NCBI RefSeq assembly: GCF_012035195.1
Contig: NZ_JAAVJH010000002.1
Span: forward strand, 62,001-126,000
DNA from: Sphingomonas corticis
GTDB lineage: Bacteria; Pseudomonadota; Alphaproteobacteria; Sphingomonadales; Sphingomonadaceae
Direction of reading: 5' to 3'
Length of the DNA stretch: 64,000 nucleotides
In this document: in pieces, positions 61,471 to 64,000 of the stretch
Layout: each line of letters begins with the position of its first letter
Position numbering within the stretch: the first letter of the stretch is position 1
The notes under the pieces: generated by a model
What the model was told of the DNA's origin: nothing
Seen by the model: the letters and a program-made list of their open reading frames with translations, nothing else
Database searches by the model: none
Made by a program: the position numbers and the translations under genes

Positions 61471-61557
61471 TGGTGCGGTCGAGAAGACTCGAACTTCCAC
61501 GTCCTTTCGGACACAACGACCTCAACGTTGCGCGTCTACCAATTCCGCCACGACCGC
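61471..61557 (-). tRNA. tRNA-Leu (anticodon GAG)
   Basis: An 87-base tRNA with acceptor GCGGTCG / CGACCGC, CCA encoded at the 3' end (61471-61473), T-arm AGTTCGAGTCT, and a 17-nt class II variable arm (TGTCCGAAAGGACGTG region). The anticodon stem is CAACG / CGTTG with loop TTGAGGT, giving anticodon GAG for CTC/CTT leucine codons. No terminator or strong promoter was recognised next to it. Confidence 0.95.
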
Positions 61558-61654
61558 ACGTGATGTCCACCGGGCGAGGCCGGCGGTTGGCAGGGACGCG
61601 CCGGTAGCAAAGCGGATCGCGGCTGGCAACCGGCAAGTCGCCCACGCAACAGCG

Positions 61655-62422
61655 TCAGCCCGCCGTGTCGCGGTCCTCGCCGACGAAGCTCAGGTCCAGC
61701 CGCTTCGAGGTGGCGGGCACGTCCACCTGCGCCGAGTTGAAGTCGATCGCGGCATTGGGCGCCAGCGAGCGCTGCGGCGGCGTGATCGTCCAGCTGAACA
61801 CGATCTTGCCCTGCGCGTCGCGCAGGTCGGCACGGATGTCGGGGACGCGCTGGCGCTGCGAGGAGGGGTTGGTCACCTGCCCGCTGACGGCGAACAGCTC
61901 CGACCCGTTCGCCATCTTGCGCCGCTCGATCGGGTTGTCGACGATGCGCAGCGGCAGCTCCGCCGGGCCGATCGACAGGCCGATCTTCTCCGCCAGCCCC
62001 GGCGCCGTCGTCCACAGGATCACCGCCACCGCCGCCAGCATCAGCAGCCCCGCCGCGATCGAGGCGATGGTGCGGATGCGGTTGGTGTTGCGCGTCGGGC
62101 GGAAGGGCGCGCGATGCGCGAAGGCGTCGTAGGGGGCTGGATCCGGCTCCTCGATCACCATGGCGGGGTGAGGCGACGGTGACGGCGGGGGCGGAGCAGG
62201 GGCGGGGGGAGGAGCTGGGGGCGGAGCGCCCGCAATGGCCTCCTCCGGCGTATCGACCGACGGCGATGTGACCTCGGCGGGCGGCGTCCGCTCCGGCAGG
62301 GGGGGCGCATCCTGGTACCAGCTGTGGCGGCAGTTGGCGCAGCGCACGGTCCGCCCCGTGGTGCCGATCGCGCTGTCGGGAACGAGGTAGCGGGCGCGGC
62401 ATTCCGGGCATTCGAGGATCAT
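61655..62422 (-). CDS. MJ0042 zinc-ribbon membrane protein
   Basis: A 255-residue protein with an N-terminal MJ0042-type zinc ribbon: C5 and C8 (ECPEC), then C28 and C31 (RCANC). A Pro-rich linker (about 80-105), one transmembrane helix near residues 128-150 (IASIAAGLLMLAAVAVILW) and a C-terminal domain of unknown fold (FAVSGQVTNPSSQRQRVPDI, then RADLRDAQGKIVFSWT) follow. The start ATG 62422 begins exactly at the zinc motif (MILECPECRARY). In alphaproteobacteria such proteins are encoded next to ftsE, as here; function unknown. Confidence 0.85.
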   Translation of the reverse strand: MILECPECRARYLVPDSAIGTTGRTVRCANCRHSWYQDAPPLPERTPPAEVTSPSVDTPEEAIAGAPPPAPPPAPAPPPPSPSPHPAMVIEEPDPAPYDAFAHRAPFRPTRNTNRIRTIASIAAGLLMLAAVAVILWTTAPGLAEKIGLSIGPAELPLRIVDNPIERRKMANGSELFAVSGQVTNPSSQRQRVPDIRADLRDAQGKIVFSWTITPPQRSLAPNAAIDFNSAQVDVPATSKRLDLSFVGEDRDTAG

Positions 62423-62598
62423 GGAAAGACGCGCCCACCCCTGGTTGATTCCGCAAGCTAAACACCGCCCTTGCCGCCGTGGCAAGCGGCCCCATGCGTC
62501 AAATATGGCCGCGGCGGCTTGAAGCCACCGTCGCGGGCGTGCCATGGCTGCCGCGGGGGCGCCGGTATCGGAGCGGCACGGGATAAAGAAGCGCGCGC

Positions 62599-63306
62599 GT
62601 GGGCACCATCGTCCAGTTCGAGAACGTCGGCCTGCGCTACGGCCATGGCGACGAGGTGCTGACCGACCTCAGCTTCTCGCTGACAGCGGGCGAGTTCTAC
62701 TTCCTCACCGGGGCCAGTGGCGCGGGCAAGACGTCGCTGCTGAAGCTGCTGTACCTGGCGCAGCGCCCCAGCCGCGGCGTCATCCGCCTGTTCGGCACCG
62801 ACGTGGTGACGATGCCGCGCCAGCGGATGCCCGGCTTCCGCCGCCGCATCGGCGTCGTCTACCAGGATTTCCGGCTGGTGCCGCACCTGTCGATCGCCGA
62901 CAATGTCGCGCTGCCGCTGCGCATCGCCGGCGTGCACGAGGAGGAGGTGCAGGACGCGGTGGCGGAGATGCTGGCGTGGGTGGGCCTGGCGCACCGCGCC
63001 GGCGCGCGCCCGCCGACGCTGTCGGGCGGCGAGCAGCAGCGCGTCGCCATCGCGCGCGCGGTGATCGGACGGCCCGAGCTGCTGGTGGCGGACGAGCCCA
63101 CCGGCAACGTCGACGAGGCCATGGCCGATCGGCTGATGCAGCTGTTCGCCTCGCTCAACGGGCTGGGCACCACCATGGTCATCGCCACGCACGACATGCA
63201 CGTCATCGCCCGCATCCGCGCTGCGCACCTGCTGCGGATCGAGGGCGGCCGGCTGTCCGACCCCACCGGCGCGCTGCGCTTCCCGCCCCGGCGCGAGCCG
63301 GCATGA
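62599..63306 (+). CDS. ftsE: Cell division ATP-binding protein FtsE
   Basis: ABC ATPase that with FtsX couples division to peptidoglycan hydrolase activation. The 235-residue protein has Walker A TGASGAGKTSLLKLLYLAQR (Lys44), signature LSGGEQQRVAIARAVIGRPE, Walker B LLVADEPTGNVDEAMADRLM and the H-loop in MVIATHDMHVIARIR. The start is GTG 62599. It overlaps ftsX by four bases (ATGA) and is divergent from the MJ0042 protein gene. The 176-base gap between them shows no obvious gene. Confidence 0.96.
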   Translation: MGTIVQFENVGLRYGHGDEVLTDLSFSLTAGEFYFLTGASGAGKTSLLKLLYLAQRPSRGVIRLFGTDVVTMPRQRMPGFRRRIGVVYQDFRLVPHLSIADNVALPLRIAGVHEEEVQDAVAEMLAWVGLAHRAGARPPTLSGGEQQRVAIARAVIGRPELLVADEPTGNVDEAMADRLMQLFASLNGLGTTMVIATHDMHVIARIRAAHLLRIEGGRLSDPTGALRFPPRREPA

Positions 63307-64000
63307 GCGCGGATCCCACCCGCATCCTGGACGCCGCGCGCGGCGGGCGCGCGATGGCCTGGGTGCTCGCGATCATGCTGTTCCTGACCGTTCTGGCGGC
63401 CGCCGCGGGCATCGGCACGGCGCGCGCCGCGGGCGCGCTCGCCTCCTCGCTGGAGGGCCGCGCCACCATCGTCGTGGCCACCGCCGACCCGCTCCGCCGC
63501 GACCGCGAGGCCGCGGCGGCGCTGGCGGCGGTGGCGGCACTGCCGGGCGTCGCGCGCGCCGCGCCGGTACCGCGCGCGGAGCTGGCGCGGCTGCTCGGCC
63601 CTTGGCTGGGCGCGGAGGCGGGGAACGCCGACCTGCCGATCCCGGCGCTGATCGACGTCGACCTTGCCGACGATGCCGCGGCGGCGCGGGTGGCGGCGGC
63701 GGTGCGGCGGGCGGCGCCCGGCGCCAGGATCGACCGCCACGGCGACGCGCTGGCGGGGGTGGCGACGCTGCTGACCAGCCTGACGGTGGTGGCGGCGGCG
63801 GTGGTGGCGCTGATGCTGGCCGCCACCTCGGCCGTCGTGCTGCTGTCGGCCCGCGCGGGGCTGGACGCGCATCGCGCCACGATCGACGTCATGCATGGCC
63901 TGGGCGCCACCGACGTGCAGGTGGCGCGGCTGTTCCAGCGGCGGCTGGCGCGCGACGCCATCCTGGGCGCGGTGATCGGCGCCTTTCCGGCACTGGCCGT
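63303..64000 (+). CDS. ftsX: Cell division protein FtsX (5' part; continues past window end)
   Basis: Membrane partner of FtsE. About 232 residues are visible, starting MSADPTRILDAARGGRAMAW. The first transmembrane helix is around residues 18-40 (WVLAIMLFLTVLAAAAGIGT), followed by the periplasmic domain (AAPVPRAELARLLGPWL, then DVDLADDAAAARVAAAVRRA). A second helix starts around residue 158 (LLTSLTVVAAAVVALMLAAT), then HRATIDVMHGLGATDVQVAR, which is family-typical. The C-terminus lies outside the window. Confidence 0.93.
   Translation, partial: MSADPTRILDAARGGRAMAWVLAIMLFLTVLAAAAGIGTARAAGALASSLEGRATIVVATADPLRRDREAAAALAAVAALPGVARAAPVPRAELARLLGPWLGAEAGNADLPIPALIDVDLADDAAAARVAAAVRRAAPGARIDRHGDALAGVATLLTSLTVVAAAVVALMLAATSAVVLLSARAGLDAHRATIDVMHGLGATDVQVARLFQRRLARDAILGAVIGAFPALA

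Overview
The window is a GC-rich (roughly 70 % by eye), gene-dense chromosomal segment from an alphaproteobacterium, most likely a Sphingomonas-type member of the Sphingomonadales. This rests on gene order and family choice: ppsR/hemE flanking a probable origin, mnmE-mnmG-rsmG-parA-parB, DUF3576-leuS-lptE-holA, MmcB, DUF1491, DUF6489, a TerC/YjbE protein and the ligase-associated repair genes. It also rests on dispersed short palindromic repeats of the kind seen in sphingomonads. No phage, insertion sequence, CRISPR array or rRNA operon was seen; one tRNA (Leu, anticodon GAG) is present. The species-level placement is inference.

Layout. 1-4 kb: the end of a TauE/SafE transporter, three tiny overlapping genes, rlmN, an IalB-like secreted protein and a histidine phosphatase. 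4-9 kb: an outer-membrane beta-barrel protein, dnaN, a large AsmA protein and rpmI-rplT. 9-12 kb: an operon of type III polyketide synthase, methyltransferase and FAD oxidoreductase, resembling alkylresorcinol/alkylquinone-type lipid pathways. 12-17 kb: msrB, penicillin-binding protein 1A, a YgjP-like metallopeptidase, a YcgN-like Cys-cluster protein, a SCO copper chaperone and an ankyrin protein. 17-24 kb: a long leftward run (mmcB, sleB-like, DUF1491, thioesterase, ptsN, hpf, dnaQ, coaE, aroE, maf, ppsR).

At about 24.0-24.27 kb transcription diverges. The ppsR-hemE gap is the best candidate for the chromosomal replication origin: it carries degenerate DnaA-box-like motifs, GANTC methylation sites and an AT-rich patch, and it has the same hemE-side position as the Caulobacter origin. 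Rightward from there lie hemE, hemJ, rho, a TerC-family protein, lolA, xth, ribA and pdeM. A leftward ubiH group and ftsK follow, then mnmE-mnmG-rsmG-parA-parB. Two near-consensus parS centromere sites are buried inside mnmG and rsmG, about 15-18 kb from the putative origin, next to the ParAB genes that use them.

43-50 kb: a leftward DUF3576-leuS-lptE-holA operon, an outer-membrane protein, a thiamine-phosphate-synthase-like protein, a YggS-type PLP protein and a HAD hydrolase. 50-54 kb: pheS-pheT, where PheS carries an unusual in-frame insertion. 54-61 kb: an S10 peptidase, a ligase-associated exonuclease, a ligase-associated DEXH helicase without the ligase gene between them, and a retropepsin-like protease. 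61-64 kb: tRNA-Leu, an MJ0042 zinc-ribbon membrane protein and ftsE-ftsX (ftsX runs off the end).

Most genes are housekeeping. The parts that go beyond routine annotation are the origin/parS architecture, the polyketide operon, the families of palindromic repeats (including copies within coding sequence) and several small unrecognised genes.
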